Below, in pieces: positions 10,660 through 23,569 of a DNA stretch of 64,000 nucleotides. The stretch is from Sphagnum compactum (Eukaryota; Bryophyta; Sphagnopsida; Sphagnales). Below the pieces are notes generated by a model that saw nothing but the letters and a program-made list of their open reading frames with translations, did not search any database and had not been told where the DNA came from. Positions within the stretch are counted from its first letter, which is position 1, and each line of letters begins with the position of its first letter. The stretch lies in contig OZ234498.1 in the NCBI GenBank assembly GCA_965153455.1, forward strand, positions 19,220,001-19,284,000. Reading direction: 5' to 3'. Both the position numbers and the translations under genes were made by a program.

Positions 10660-12600
10660 TAATGGGTTGACGACTTCTACTTTAAGTGAGAGATCATACA
10701 TTCTCGCATTTTTATTATCCCCATCTTTATTTTGAACGGGTCTCGTATGAAAAAAGAGGAAAATGAACAAACGATCTAGGAAATTGTTGTGTTGCTTTGA
10801 GAAGTGGAATGGCTTTTCCCTAAGGCAAATGTGTCATCTTTGAATATCAAGCAACACGTTTGTCCCATGAAAATGGTTGTGTTGTTTTGAGGAATGGCCT
10901 TCCATTGGGGCAAATGGGTTGTTCTATACTTGCTTTGGAAATGGTTGTGTTGCCCCATAGACTGGCGCAACCATAGAATGGTTGAGGAACATTTGTTCAT
11001 CATAGATATCTTCATCGGTTTAAGTTGGATTTCATCAATAACCAAATTACGTAAAATTATAAAATAAATTGAAAACTATGGAAGAAGGTTGCATGATGGA
11101 TGAAAATTTGTGTGATGGTGAAAAGTTGGAAATTGAAGCTACAGCATGGATGAAATATTAGGCAAAAAGGGTGAAAATGGATGACAAAATGGTTTTTTTT
11201 TTTGTTAAATGAGTGAAATTTACCATAATTGATTAAAAGCTAAAAACAAAGGATGAAAATATGAAGAGGATCAAATGACAAATTTATCTAGTGTCCAATT
11301 CTTAAAATTCTAAGGCCTCTTAATTTCCCGGATTTTTTCCCTATCAAAATGTACCCAAGGTCCTTGGGGAAAATCCCAATTTCTCCTTTCGCAAAAAACA
11401 TTTCCTGACCCTTTTTTTGGTCCCTTGAAAGCTTGACTAAAGAATTGGGGCCAAACTTTGCACATACTGAGAACCACCTTCTTCCCATATGGCTTCTTTT
11501 TAATGAACTTCTAAAAAAAAGTTCATCTAGGAAAATGATTTAAAGAATAAGATGGTTGTTGGGAAAAAGTTTTCAACACAAAACCTACTACTTGAAGAAG
11601 TGGTTCTTAACCACTACATCACATGCCTTATTTTTAAAATATAGGGATGTAATGATACTTAGTGCATTTATGAATAATTTGGGTATGTTCCAAAATTTTA
11701 AGGATTTTTTTTTTGGTGGGCACTTGTTTATAAAAACATTGAGTCTAGTGTCACATTTAGTTCATTACTTCTATTAATGTTTGCCCATGATCAAGCACCA
11801 TTATGAAGTAATTTTTGAAATTTATAGCTGTAATTGGTTTTTTTCTTTGATTTGCCCAACATTGATTAAAAGGGATTCACCAACATCTTAAAGATGATGT
11901 AAGTGGTTGCTTAAATGTTATTTAGTTAAATAGATTACTAAATGATGAAACCTACCAAACTTTATTATTAAAAAAAAACACAAGAAAGGTAGAAAAAAAA
12001 ACAAGGGGCAAGGACCAAAGTCTACATAGCAAACAATTCAAAAGAGGTAGGCCACAATGAGGAAAAGGAGCCACTAAGAATCGAACCCTCCAGCAGTTGC
12101 ATGAAACATATTAATTAAAGAGAAGGGAAGTAAACCAATAAAATTCCAAGCCTGGACAAATCCTCCCTTGCGGTAACAATCCATTTTGAATTGGGGTTGA
12201 CATGCGCTATTTGTAATGCCATCGACACTCTACCTAAAAAAAATTGTAACATTGCTAAAGGAGGGCCTCCAATGCCTTTTGCTGTCCATGCCATGTTAGC
12301 ACATCGATGAAAGTTGTTGACTTGCTGGTGAAAACATCCAAAAACCTCTCTAACAAAAGGGAGAAACACATCCATTGAGTAGTGGTCATGATAAAGTCAT
12401 TTCACCTAAGCTGCTAGTGTCATAACCACCCCACAAAAGCTTAAACAACCACTAAATAAACATAGCATTTGAAAAATTATTTGCTTTGTCTTTCATATGT
12501 TTGTTTGAACTTTAACTCATTTTGTGCAAGTTAAGATAAAAGAACAAAGTACAACTATAGACTTCAACAACTACCTGATAATGGTGCTTGATCATGTGTT
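10660..12600. other. Gene-free stretch; short degenerate repeats
   Basis: At about 10786-10960 a motif like GGTTGTGTTG followed by GGAATGGC recurs three times, 70-90 bp apart. A minus-strand open frame (12375-12115, 86 codons) has no recognisable family. GGGTTCGATTCTTAG on the minus strand near 12072-12086 resembles a tRNA-type B box, but no tRNA fold follows. Confidence 0.4.
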
Positions 12601-14039
12601 ATTTATCTTTTTTGTTCTTTTTTTTATAAAAAAAATTGAAAACCATCACACAAATGAATCAATACATGTATTGTGCATTTAATAATTTATCTTCAAATTG
12701 CAATAATCTTATGTGAGTTTTTGGTTGTTTTACACATACCAAATTTAGTTCAAGAATAAAAAGAAGCTTCATGTTTGTATAAAACAACACCTTTTGTCAA
12801 AATAAGACAAATGTTTTTATGAGACAATTATTTAATAAGGTCATATGAATTGAATCTCAATTTTTACTTGTGCATAAGAAGTTTTAATGCAAGTTAGTTC
12901 AAATTTAAATTAAAGGTTTAAAGTCTCAGGTTTTTCTTTCGATATCATTTCTTTTTGTTCAAGTTGTTATTTTTTAAGGTAGATGTTATGTTGTCAACCT
13001 TGTATTTCAAATTGTTTATTTTTCCATTCAAGCTTGAATTCCAATTATTAAAATTAATTATTAATCAATCAATTGTGTTTTGCAAGTAAAACAAAACCTT
13101 CAACAAATGTTTTGGTCTTCTTTCGAAATCATATTAAACACATTTCATTTGCATCTTTGTTTTGAAGTGTCCTACATTTGAATTTTTTTCTAGATGCCAT
13201 TGTTTAGAAATGTAGGCCAATGAGGTTTATATTACAAGGTGGTAGTTGTGGGTGAACTTGCACTCCACCCAAATTTGTCCTAATTCATTCTAGGTTTTAT
13301 TAGATTTTGAACGAATTTGAACATTTTTACCATGGTGAAATTGATTAACCCCCCAATGAATGGGGACTAATTACTACGAACAGAAAATTAATCCATTAGT
13401 ACTTAATGAAACACAAAATTACAAAGTCATTTCATTTGCTAGTTAATTAACTAAACAACATAGGAATCTATTAAATTCAAATTAACATTATATTTAATGT
13501 AATATTTAATATTATTGATAATTTCATGATTTTTCAACCTATGAATTATTGACACGTGTCACTGTTTATGTTAGGTTAAAAATTTAGCCTAGGTACATAG
13601 GCCATGTAATCAACTTAAGTATGCAACTATTCTAAGGAATCACATAAGAGAATATTCAATCAACTTACCATTGTTGACCACAAACACATCATTTGTGAGG
13701 TTTCATCCTTTGACCTCCAGGATGGTAACAAACACCTCTACCATCAAGCCACCACACTTGTTGTGATAATATATAACATTACATTTTATTTATCAAATAC
13801 TTCATTGTAAACCTTACAAAAACATAAACCTTGAAAATTCATATCTTATTGAAATTTTGTTCAAATAAGCTTAATTTAAATTTTTTTTCAACAATATACA
13901 TAATTACATATATTTCCTTTTGAAAGTGTAACGTTATTTAAACAAATTTTTTTTAATGTCACTATTCAATAACATTTAAATGACCATTCATTTGAAAAAA
14001 AAAATGTTTAATAAATGGATAAGATTTTTTGCTAATATA

Positions 14040-14520
14040 ATAATACTACCTATGTTAGATTACTTTCAACCATTCTGGGCTACTTTCATTGTTTTAAGTT
14101 ATTTCACCTTACATTATTTACAATTATTTATGGTTGTTCTCAAAATTTTTGGGTTATTTTTAGTTATTTCACCTTAGGTTACTTTCAATTATTCTAAATT
14201 ATTTTTGGCTATTTCATGTTTTTAAAACTATTTTAGGTTATTTCACTTTAGGCTATTTTCAACTACTGTAAATTATTTTTGGCTATTTTATGTTATTTTT
14301 ACTATTATATCTTATTTCATTTTAAGTTATTTGCAGATATCATAAGTTATTTTTGGTTATTTTAAGTTATTTCATCTTAGGCTATTTTCAACTATGTGAG
14401 GTTATTATTGGTTACTTTTGGCTATTGAAGGTTATTTCACTTGATGTTATTATTGGTTATTATATGTTATATTACCATAGGCTATTTGTGACTATTCTAT
14501 CGATGGTTATTGTTAGTTAT
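14040..14520. repeat. Degenerate TTATTTCACCTTAGG array
   Basis: Variants of TTATTTCACCTTAGG recur at about 14099, 14164, 14239, 14322 and 14367, alternating with GGCTATTTTCAACTA and ATTATTTTTGGCTATTT. Spacing is irregular (about 45-80 bp), so this is a decayed minisatellite, not a regular satellite. Confidence 0.75.
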
Positions 14521-16139
14521 TGTATCGGTGGTTTATTGTTTCCATGTCTTGTAAAGGTTTGCATTTACTTTGCATGGATATTTTCATTCATTCATGAACA
14601 TAATATATAAATTGTATTTTTACATATTTTCAATGCAAAAATTTGAATGATTGTAAATTAACAAGGTGGAAATACATGTAGATTTGTGAATTTAAAAAAA
14701 CCTTAAACATTCTTGTGGGAAAATGTTAAATTACATTTGTCATTGCCACAAAGATATGACAAAAAACTAGAATTCTCATAAACATTTTAAATCATATATT
14801 ATTTAAAAAATAAAAGAATATTAAAAAGGTGATTATAAATGTTATATCATTAATAATTATTGTAAAATCTTCAAAAATTATATATATTATGTTTATGTTA
14901 ATGTCAACAAAATTAAGTAAAATCATTTGATGTTGATCATTGTTTTTGAATTTCAAGTTGGACTTTTTAATTATGTTGTTTGTTTTCCTTTCATTCAACC
15001 AACAATAAATTTTCTTACGTAACTAAAATAACCTTGTCAATGCTTTAATGAATGTCTTGAATTCACATTGAATTGAAACACCTTTAAAAGATTTTATATT
15101 AATATCTTTTAATCATGTAAAAATATTAAATTTGATTTGTTCAAAACATAGTATTTCAATAACATCTAATAACATGTTTGTGTAAATATTTCTATATTAC
15201 AAAAAAAAATTGAATATAGATTTGAGTAAGGATTAAGATCATGCATTTGTTTGTTTGATTTGAATAAATTTTGATTAAAAACGCATGTCAAAGTTTGGAT
15301 TTCGAACAAGTTTTTTTAATGAACATGTTAAACTCAAATTTTGCCCATTTGTATTAAAAAAACTTGTGTAGCTCAATGGTTAAGGTAAGGGAAAGTGAAA
15401 CAGTAAAGCAAGGCATAACAAAACGCTATTCCTTCTTCTTAAGCTTCCAAATGGATTATTGATTAGTTTCTAGGGTTTAGATTCTATCTTATAAGAGGGG
15501 AGTATATGGGGGTGGAAAGAAACATTAACGAGCAATAACAAAACAAGAGTGAAAGAAGGATGTTTAGTACAACTCAACGTTGAAACTACAACTACAAATT
15601 TGTTACATTCTTCAACAATGCCAAGTGAGAACATAACAATGCAAGGGGTTTGGAAAGGCAAAAACACAAAAAATTGCTAGAAAACTTTCCAACAACTTTA
15701 GAGCATGGTTGTACAACAAGAAATGAATGTTCATTGTAACCTTTTTAGGAAAGGATCGAGGTATTTTTAATCAATTCTAATTGGTAAAAATGAAGGTGAC
15801 AATTTTGGGTCAAATTCAAGGTCCCAACCCTATTTTTAAAGCTCTAAGAGCTTGGGCCATTTTAACACTACATGAATATCTTTAATCTTTTGCATAGGTC
15901 GGAAACGACTTCTTGTCCTTTTCCACCACACATTGCCATTATTGTTTGATTTGACTACGTACATTTCAACTACATTTGGTTATCTTAAGTTTACAAGTGA
16001 TTTTTTGCACTAATTAATGGTCAATATTGTTCATAGTTGTTATCTTCACTACATTGTTCACTTATGAATATAATTTCGACCCTATTTAATTTTTTAATAA
16101 TTTCAAATTATTGGTGTCAAAATTAAAGTAGCCTTTAAC

Positions 16140-16820
16140 TTTATTTCCACAATGCATTATAATGGGTTAGTGATTTTTTTGACATTTTTCCAATTATTAA
16201 CATTGTACATGAGTTGAACCATCAACTTTCAACACATTGAAACTATTTTTTAAAGCTGCATTTTACATTTACTACAATTTATTAAAACATATGTAACAAT
16301 TAAAAACCCCACATTTATATTAGAATGAACAAGTGATATTTTTCACATATCTTTAATTCTCAACATGTGTACATGAGTTGAACCATTCACTTTTAATATG
16401 TTAAAACCATCACTCACAAATTGCATCTTGCATTTATTATAATATGATAAAACACATGCAATTCAATATTTTGTAATTATACTTGAATGGTGTAGTGAAT
16501 TTTTTCACATTTATTGAACTATGAACATTTTTACACGAGTCAAATCATCCACATTGAACTTATTGAAACCATTATTCAAATGTTACATATTGCACTTACT
16601 AGAATATATTGAAACACACATAACAACTTAATGCCTCACATTTATACTTGAATGGGTTAGTGATTTTTTTCACATTTTTTGAACTATTAACATTTGCACA
16701 TGAGTTGAATCATTCATTTTGAATGTGTTAAATCCATTACTCATGAGTTGCATTTTGCATTCATCACAAATTTTTTAAATGCATGTATAAAAACTTGGAA
16801 GGTTTCACATTTGTATTTGA
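16140..16820. repeat. Satellite-like tandem array, ~163 bp period, four copies
   Basis: ACATGAGTTGAACCAT-like motifs lie at 16207, 16371, 16533 and 16698, giving spacings of 164, 162 and 165 bp. Each unit also has GGGTTAGTGATTTTTT-like and TGCATTTTACATTTA-like segments at matching offsets. The copies are well diverged but keep phase. A regular period in this size range is typical of plant satellites. Confidence 0.82.
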
Positions 16821-17216
16821 ATCGATTAATGATTAAGTCAAAATGTTCATGATGCATGCAAAGTTTAAGATGCATGTAGACTTTTAAATTGTAATTTTTA
16901 CATATATTAAACTTTTGTACATTTATGTAAATTAGAATGTATGTTTTTCCCATAGTTTGTTTTAGGCATCATGGACAAGTTTATTATTACTAATGTTCAT
17001 GATGCCACACAAAAAAACCCACAATTTTTTTTCATGATTTTTCTTAGTGTTTGAACAATGAATATATTATGAACAATGATAATAATACTGACATCAATGA
17101 TTTTTAAAATCTTTTTATTTGTTTCAATTTTTTAATCTTTTTCAAAATCATCCACAAGAAATTTTTGCCATGTTTTGGCTATAAGCCATGGATGTACAAA
17201 TTTGTTAAAATATTTA

Positions 17217-17950
17217 TATATTTTGGCTACAAGTCCTATGACCCATTGTAGAATTATATCATTTTAAAAGTCAAAAAATTATAAATAAATATATAATATA
17301 ATATAATATAAAATATAAAAATATAAAAAATTGTTTATTGATGTTGATGGCCTTTCTTATATTTGCAAAATGGTGGAAATTCACCATGAAAAAAACATTC
17401 AATTAGATCATTAATATTTATTTTAAATTTTCAAAAAAATTGGATAAGGTTTATAATGATTTCAAAGTTGAACTTAAAATTTTTCAAATAAATTTGTTGT
17501 TGGAATTTTTTATGTGTTCAATGTTGGAATTGTTATAATTACTCTAAAACTTTTACTCATGAAGAATAACCTTCTTTCTTTCAAATTTTTGATCTCAAGT
17601 TTTTCACAATTTTTTTGTTGTTTACATTTTCCTTTGAATTTGCACTATTTTTTCCATTGTTTTTTCAACAAAAATTGCCAAATTAGAAAAATTCAAAACC
17701 AAGAGAACAAGTTGGTTTGGGGGGGAGGGGGTAATCCAGCTATTTAAACCCAAAATTTCAGCAAATTAAATTGCTTTTATTTTTATAAAGGAAAAAAAAT
17801 GTTAACCATATTCTTACATCATTAATAAAATAAAATAATATGTTTCAATTTTTTTTCATAGTTGTTCAATTAGTCATTTGTATTAGTGTACGATTCATCT
17901 TATTACACAAATATGATCTTCAAAATTAAATGATTATACTAATTACTTAA
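17217..17950 (+). repeat. Direct repeat, AT-rich, copy 1
   Basis: Aligns with 18474-19210. Shared landmarks in order are CCCATTGTAGAATTAT, GCAAAATGGTGGAAATTCA, AATTGGATAAGGTTTAT, a G-run after TTGGTTTG, CCAGCTATTTAAACCC and TTCTTACATCATTAA. The two copies start about 1,257 bp apart. Confidence 0.75.
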
Positions 17951-18473
17951 TTAATGTTTCTCTTGTGGCCAAATTTTGCCAATTTAAAGGGGCAACAACA
18001 TCAAAAAATGATTTTTTTGAAAGAATTTTTTCGTCAAATTAAAAAATATATTGTCAATTTTTTACAATAAATATACTAAGTATCCTTAATATTGAAAGAT
18101 TTAAACAAGTTTTCAACTACACAACTTTTTTATAACCAACTGTGGCAATATTCTTGTATGGATGATTACCATTTTAATAGTAAAATTGAAAACAAAATTA
18201 AAAAATTGTACCTAATATGTTAGGGAAAAGAAAAATTTTAGATTAAAAAAAATGGAAATATTTTTATGTATGGAAAATCAAATTATAAAAACTTAATGAA
18301 TCCATTTCTCACTTGACATTGAATTTACAAATATTCTAGCTCAATGTAAACAAAAATAGATTTGTAGATTTATTCATGAAATTCAAGTTCAATTTTCCTT
18401 AACCTTTAAATTTATTTTTTTTGTAAAGTATAATATTTTTTTGAATAAATTGTTGATGAAAATATTTTTATAT

Positions 18474-19210
18474 TTGGATTTCAAGTCCTAGAGCCCATTG
18501 TAGAATTATGTCATTTTGAAAAAATCAAAATTAAAAAAAATTAAAAAAAATTATGTATTTACAAAAATTAAATTTTTTTTGTTGATATCGATGGCCTTTT
18601 TTATGTTTGCAAAATGGTGGAAATTCAACACAAGAAAAAACCTTTGGTTATCATTAATATTTATTTTAAATATTGAAAAAAATTGGATAAGGTTTATGAT
18701 CATCCCAAAGATTGAGCTTAAATGTTTTGAAATAAAATTTATGTTGGAATCATTTTTGTTTTGAATTTAAATTTTTCAAATAAATTTGATGTTGGAATCA
18801 TAAGGTTGTTATTATTAGAATTACTTTAAATTTTTTACTATTGAGGAATAACATTTGTTTTTCAAAATGTTGATCCCAATTATTTGGCAATTTTTTTTTG
18901 TTTACATTTTAATTTTAATTTTCACTATATTCCCCATTTGTTTCCAACAAAAATTGCCAAGTTAAGAAAATTCAAAACTAGAAAAAACATGTTGGTTGGG
19001 GAGGGGGGGTTAATCCAATTATTTAAACCCAGAATTTCACCAAATTAAATTGTGTTTATTTTTATAAAGAAAAATGTAAAATATATTCTTACATCATTAA
19101 AAAAAAAACTAGGTTGTGAATTTTTTTTTCAAAGTTGTGTAATAATCATTGGTTTTAGTGTATGGTTAATCTTGTTTGGTTAATATGGTCTTGGTAATTA
19201 AATGCCTATA
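18474..19210 (+). repeat. Direct repeat, AT-rich, copy 2
   Basis: The same landmark order as the copy at 17217. The similarity probably extends to about 19400 (an AATTCACATTGAAT segment is shared with 15060 and resembles 18320). The unit may be a decayed non-autonomous retroelement or a segmental duplication. No open frame is conserved between the copies. Confidence 0.75.
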
Positions 19211-19914
19211 TTTATTAATTAATTAATGTTTTTTCTTTCTCATAAAAGACTTAATAAATTCATTTTTGAATTCACATTGAATCTACAAAGGTTGTAGGTG
19301 AATTTAAACAAAAAGATTTTTTTTGATTTATTCATGACATGTTATTTTAAGTTGTTTTTTTAACATTGTAAATTTAATTTTTGTAAATCAGAATAATTTT
19401 TTTGAATACATTATTGAATAAGCTTCATGATCATCTTTTCATTTATAGCATTTGAATAAATTTTGCAACAAAAAAGTATGTTAAAGTTTGAATTTCCTAA
19501 ACAATTTCATATTAAACATAATAAACTTAAACTTTTTCATCTTTATTAATAAAGTTTTGAAGTGGTTTGGAGGTTAAGGTTTTAATGTGTTTCCATGAGG
19601 TCTTGGGTTCAATCCTTAATGGATGCATGTTTTAATGTATGTTGTATAAATGCAATTTATAAACATATATATCATCGTGAATACACAAACATGTATAAAT
19701 TGCTTAAATGGTGTCAAATCATTTTTGTCGACAAATTTTTTAATCTTAATTTTTTAATAGCATGTAAATTTGTCACGACATATTGTGACAAAAATGTAAT
19801 CCATGATTCCACAGTTTGGGAAAAAAAAAGTTATATGATGACATGGTGCCTTATTCCATGTCATATTAATTTGGGACTTTGTATATCCATACATCAAGAA
19901 ACTATTGGACTTAT

Positions 19915-20080
19915 AATTGCATCCCCACCACTAGTAATGTGCTTGGAACAAACTATATGTTTAACAAACCTCAAAATGACCCATGAGTGTGCCACACAAG
20001 ACTTTCACGTTTATCTAAGCAAGGCACCACCCGCACTTGTCCATTTGTCCATACTTGAAGGAGGTTATTACGTTCCCACT
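19915..20080 (+). repeat. Dispersed repeat (family D), copy 1
   Basis: Aligns with 29795-29990. GCAAGGCACCACCCGCACTT here corresponds to GCAAGGCACAACCCACATTC there, and both continue with GTCCATTTGTCCA. The open frames that cross the two copies are not conserved as protein, so this is a repeat and not a gene. Confidence 0.7.
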
Positions 20081-20577
20081 TGAATTGCGTGGCCTTATAA
20101 ACAACCTGGTCACACTCCTTGGTTGTCAATCCAAGCATAACTTCACAATGTTGCAAATATGCAATAATAAGTGTATCTTCATGTATGCATATAAGGGGGC
20201 AATGGTTTAGTAAGTGGGTAGGTGAGAAGCAGGGGTGCTTAATTTTTAATTAGAAATAAGTAATATGTAGTTAAACAAAGTTGAAAAAAAAGGGCTCAAC
20301 ACTAAGAAGGTGAACAATGGTCAATGCACATTGAACGATTGGATGTGAAATCACACCCCATCTAGTGGTAGGAATTGCCAACTATTGGGTTGGCAGGTAT
20401 TAGTTCATACTGGCTATGGTTGGCACTTCATGTGTAACTGGTATGTAACTTAATATAGTTAAACAATTACTTATGTATTGTTTAATGGGTAAGTTTGGTG
20501 ATTTACTTGATAATAAGATTTTATAATTTAATTTGGTTATGGTGCATTGACTTTCACATATTAATTTATGTGAAAGC

Positions 20578-20710
20578 CTGTGAAATCACATGGGGAGCCA
20601 TTGCTTAGTTTTCTTTTGAATATTTTATGTGAAATCACATGAAGAGCCATGTGTTTAGTTTTCTTTTGAATATTTTAGGTGAAATCACTTGGGGAGCCAT
20701 GTGATGTATA
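20578..20710 (+). repeat. Tandem array, ~50 bp unit, three copies
   Basis: GTGAAATCACATGGGGAGCC-like units begin at about 20581, 20630 and 20680, each followed by TTTAGTTTTCTTTTGAATAT (truncated in the last). The copies are nearly identical, which suggests recent expansion. Confidence 0.9.
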
Positions 20711-21943
20711 AAACTTAAGAAATTTCTTATTTACTTTCCTTTTGGATAGTATATAAGTGGGTGTTTATGACCTTTGGAAAACACTTTCACTTGATAGAAA
20801 GAAGTTGTATGAATGTAAAATTTTATGGAATAGAATTGTGAAGGGAATCGAGATTGTAGTTTTGAAAGGTTTTGATGTTGTTTATGTGTAGTTCATGGTA
20901 AGAGGATGGTGTGGCATACTAGTTATACATAGACAATAGAAAGGTGAGAAAATATTTCTGCAACCAAGAACATAGATTTCTATAGCTATGTAATAAACAT
21001 ACATAGTTTTGGTCCTGAACCTGTTTGTGATTTACAGGTACACTATAGGTAATTTTAAACAAGGGTCCAAGGACCAATTTGAATTTTGAATTAGACCTTT
21101 CTTACAAAAAAAAACCATTTTTCCCTATGGTACAATGAGTGTGTCTAAAGGCTTGGGGTCTAATTTGAAAGTCCAATATAAAAAATGTGTGATTTATATG
21201 TGAGAGGATTAGGTTAACCTTTGGTCTTTTCTTTCATGATATTTTCTATTTTTTATTCTTACTACACAATGGATATTTTTTCCAACTTTTTCACCTTCTT
21301 CATTTTCATTTTTCATCACAACTACCTTCTTCCTTGGTGTTTTCTTATTTGGAATGTAAACCAATTTAAAGATCTTTTTTAAAGATATATCTACTTCCAC
21401 TTTCTACCCCACCTTTTGTTTCAACTCCATTTCGTGCACTAGACAAATTCTATCTGATTTTGCTTCCCGACAAGACTAAAAATGCACTCCTTTTAACAAA
21501 CCACTTTGTAAGGATTCACGAAACTAACCATGTCAATTCTAGAATTGGTCAAAAATGGGAGAGTTAGTGTGCTTTCAACAATGTCCATAACATGTCTCTC
21601 ATTTTTTCAGAATTTGAACAACAAGGATAAAAGAAAACAATAAAAAAAAAACATAAAACAAAGAAATGAACAACCTTGGACCTTAGTTTACACTTTGGTT
21701 CTTCAAACAATGAGCTCTCCTTTAAGCTCTTTTTTTTTGGTCACGACCACTTGGTTTTCCCTCCAAATAATGCCATGTAAGTTAAATCACAATTTGATTT
21801 GTCTTTATCTTAGACCCTTGTCTAAAGGCCTTGAGACCAATTTAAAGCTCTTGACCAATAGGAATGCTCAATTTCATTGGATGTTTGCTCTTTGGATGCT
21901 TGTCTAACTGGGCCCTAAATTCTTGGGTGGGCCATTATTTTGT

Positions 21944-23220
21944 AACAACTTATGTGAAGAATCCTAGAGGATAGGGGCAGAGAGCTTTGACATGTTATTA
22001 AGTTTTCCTGTCCCTATTTGCATAGTATGCAAACCTAATAGTATTCAAACCAATTCTGACCTGGAATTCGTTAGGATTGTCCAATTCCAAACTAGAATCT
22101 CCTACATCCTCTCCATCCTCAGTTCACAAGCATAGTCGGCTGTTTTTGTAGAGTGCATGTGTTTGGCGTTCCATAGAAGTTGGGCAATGCCTAGTTTGCA
22201 TAACAACTTATGTGAAGAACCCTAAGGCTGGGGGGCAGAGTGCTTTTGATATGCAATTAGGTTTTCTAATCCCCAAAAGTTTCAATTTGCCATAACATTC
22301 ACACTAGTTTTGACCTGGAATTTGTCAGGATTGTCCAATTCTGACCTAGAATCTCCTCCGCCCTCTCTGTCCTCTGTTTGCTAGCATAGTGGATTGTTTT
22401 TGTAAAATGCCTGTGTTTGGCGTTCTGTACAAGTTGGGTCAGCACCCCATTTGTCTAACAACTTATGTGAAGAACCCTAACTCTGAGGGGTAGAGAGCTT
22501 TTGATATATAATACCCTATTAGGTTTTTGAATCCTGAAAAGTTTCATTTTGCAATAATATTCAAACCAGTTTTGACCTGGAATTTGTCACAATTGTCCAA
22601 TTCTGACCTGGAATCTCCTACTCCATCTTGGTCCTCTGTTTGCTAGCACAATTAGACTTTCTTTTGGGTTATAAAGTGCTTGTGTTTGGCGTTCCGCAGA
22701 AGTTGGGGCAACACCTAGTTTTGCTTAACAACTTAGGTGAAGAACCCTTATGTTGGGGCCAGAGATCTTCTGATATGCTATTAGGTTTTTTAATCCCCAA
22801 AAGCTTCATTTTGCCATATTATTCAAATCAGTTCTGAACCGGAATTTGTCAGGATTTTCCAATTCCGACCTGGAATCTCCTATTTTGTCTCCGTGCTCTG
22901 TTTGCTAGAACCGTGGATTGTTTTTGTAAAGTGCCTGTGTTTGACGTTCTGCAGAATTTGGGGGCAGCGCCCAGTTTGTCTAACAACTTATGTGACGAAC
23001 CCTCAGGCAGGCTGGTTTCGTTTTGTTTTGCAATAATATTCAAACCAGTTCTGCACCAGAATTTGTCAGGATTGTCCAATTCTGGCGTGGAATATCCTAC
23101 CGGGAATTTGTCAGGAATGTCCAGTTCCGTCCCCTGTTTGCTAGCACAGTGGGGACTTTGTTTTGTACAGTGCGTGTGTTTGGCATTCCGCAGAAGTCGG
23201 GGCAGCGCCCCGGTTTGTCG
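21944..23220 (+). repeat. Five degenerate tandem copies, ~258 bp, leading into the LRR gene promoter
   Basis: AACAACTTATGTGAAGAA-type motifs occur at 21944, 22201, 22456, 22726 and 22981 (spacings 255-270 bp). Each unit then has a GGGGCAGAG-like block (lost in the last), a TTCAAACCAGTTTTGACC-like block, TTTGTCAGGATTGTCCAATT, CTCTGTTTGCTAGCA and TGTGTTTGGCGTTCCGCAG. The fifth copy is rearranged: part of it is duplicated near 23060-23125 and the GGGGCAGAG block is missing. It merges with the GC-richer upstream region of the gene starting at 23570. Open frames through the array are not conserved in phase, so it is non-coding. Confidence 0.9.
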
Positions 23221-23275
23221 CAGTCTGTGAATTTCAGATGCTTGCAGGCAGCACGACGGACAAACAAAAAGAAAC

Positions 23276-23476
23276 ATGGCGAGGGAAGCTGCGACGATGG
23301 CGGAGACAGACTGCCGTTTCCAAAAGACCATACTTAATAGGCGGAGGAGGATCGTGAGAGAGGAGGAGAGGAGGAGAGGAGGAGACGCAGACCTAGATGT
23401 TGTTGTTCCCGAGTACTGCTGTGCTGTTCTGTTTTTCGACTCCTTGCTTTCTTTGGCGTCGTCAGAGGTGAGCTGA
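23276..23476 (+). other. Candidate upstream ORF before the LRR gene
   Basis: A 66-codon frame opens with ATG in a strong context (AAACATGGCG) about 290 bp upstream of the LRR start codon and ends before it. If transcription starts upstream of 23276 it would be an inhibitory uORF. If transcription starts later it is irrelevant. The predicted peptide is basic and low-complexity, with no recognised family. Confidence 0.3.
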
Positions 23477-23569
23477 CTAAGATAGGTGTCACACGCACAG
23501 TTTGAGGTATTGCTTTGCTTTCTGTCCACCAGCAGTCGCTCATGTCTGCTCAGTAGACAGCGCTAAGCC

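Larger units (their letters stand above)
12600..19600. other. Very AT-rich gene-free block made of degenerate repeats
   Basis: About 7 kb of sequence visibly richer in A/T than the rest of the window. It contains the GTTATTTCACCTTAGG-type array (about 14040-14520), a ~163-bp satellite-like array (about 16140-16820) and two ~0.7 kb direct repeats (about 17217-17950 and 18474-19210). No conserved protein segment could be read on either strand. Confidence 0.65.
19600..21943. other. Gene-free stretch with a dispersed repeat and a short tandem array
   Basis: The segment 19915-20080 is related to 29795-29990. A ~50-bp tandem array lies at 20578-20710. A 162-codon plus-strand open frame (19595-20083) ends inside the dispersed repeat and has no recognisable family. 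Nothing else is supported. Confidence 0.45.

Noticed and set aside
12072-12086. tRNA gene suggested by a GGGTTCGATTCTTAG B-box-like motif on the minus strand
   Set aside because: No matching acceptor, D or anticodon arms could be built; similar isolated motifs at 28039, 44184 and 45951 failed the same way.
19595-20083. 162-codon plus-strand open frame
   Set aside because: The 3' third lies in a dispersed repeat also present at 29.8 kb where the frame is not conserved; no domain is recognisable.
22849-23529. 226-codon minus-strand open frame
   Set aside because: It runs through the degenerate tandem repeats and the LRR upstream region; the frame is not preserved between repeat units.
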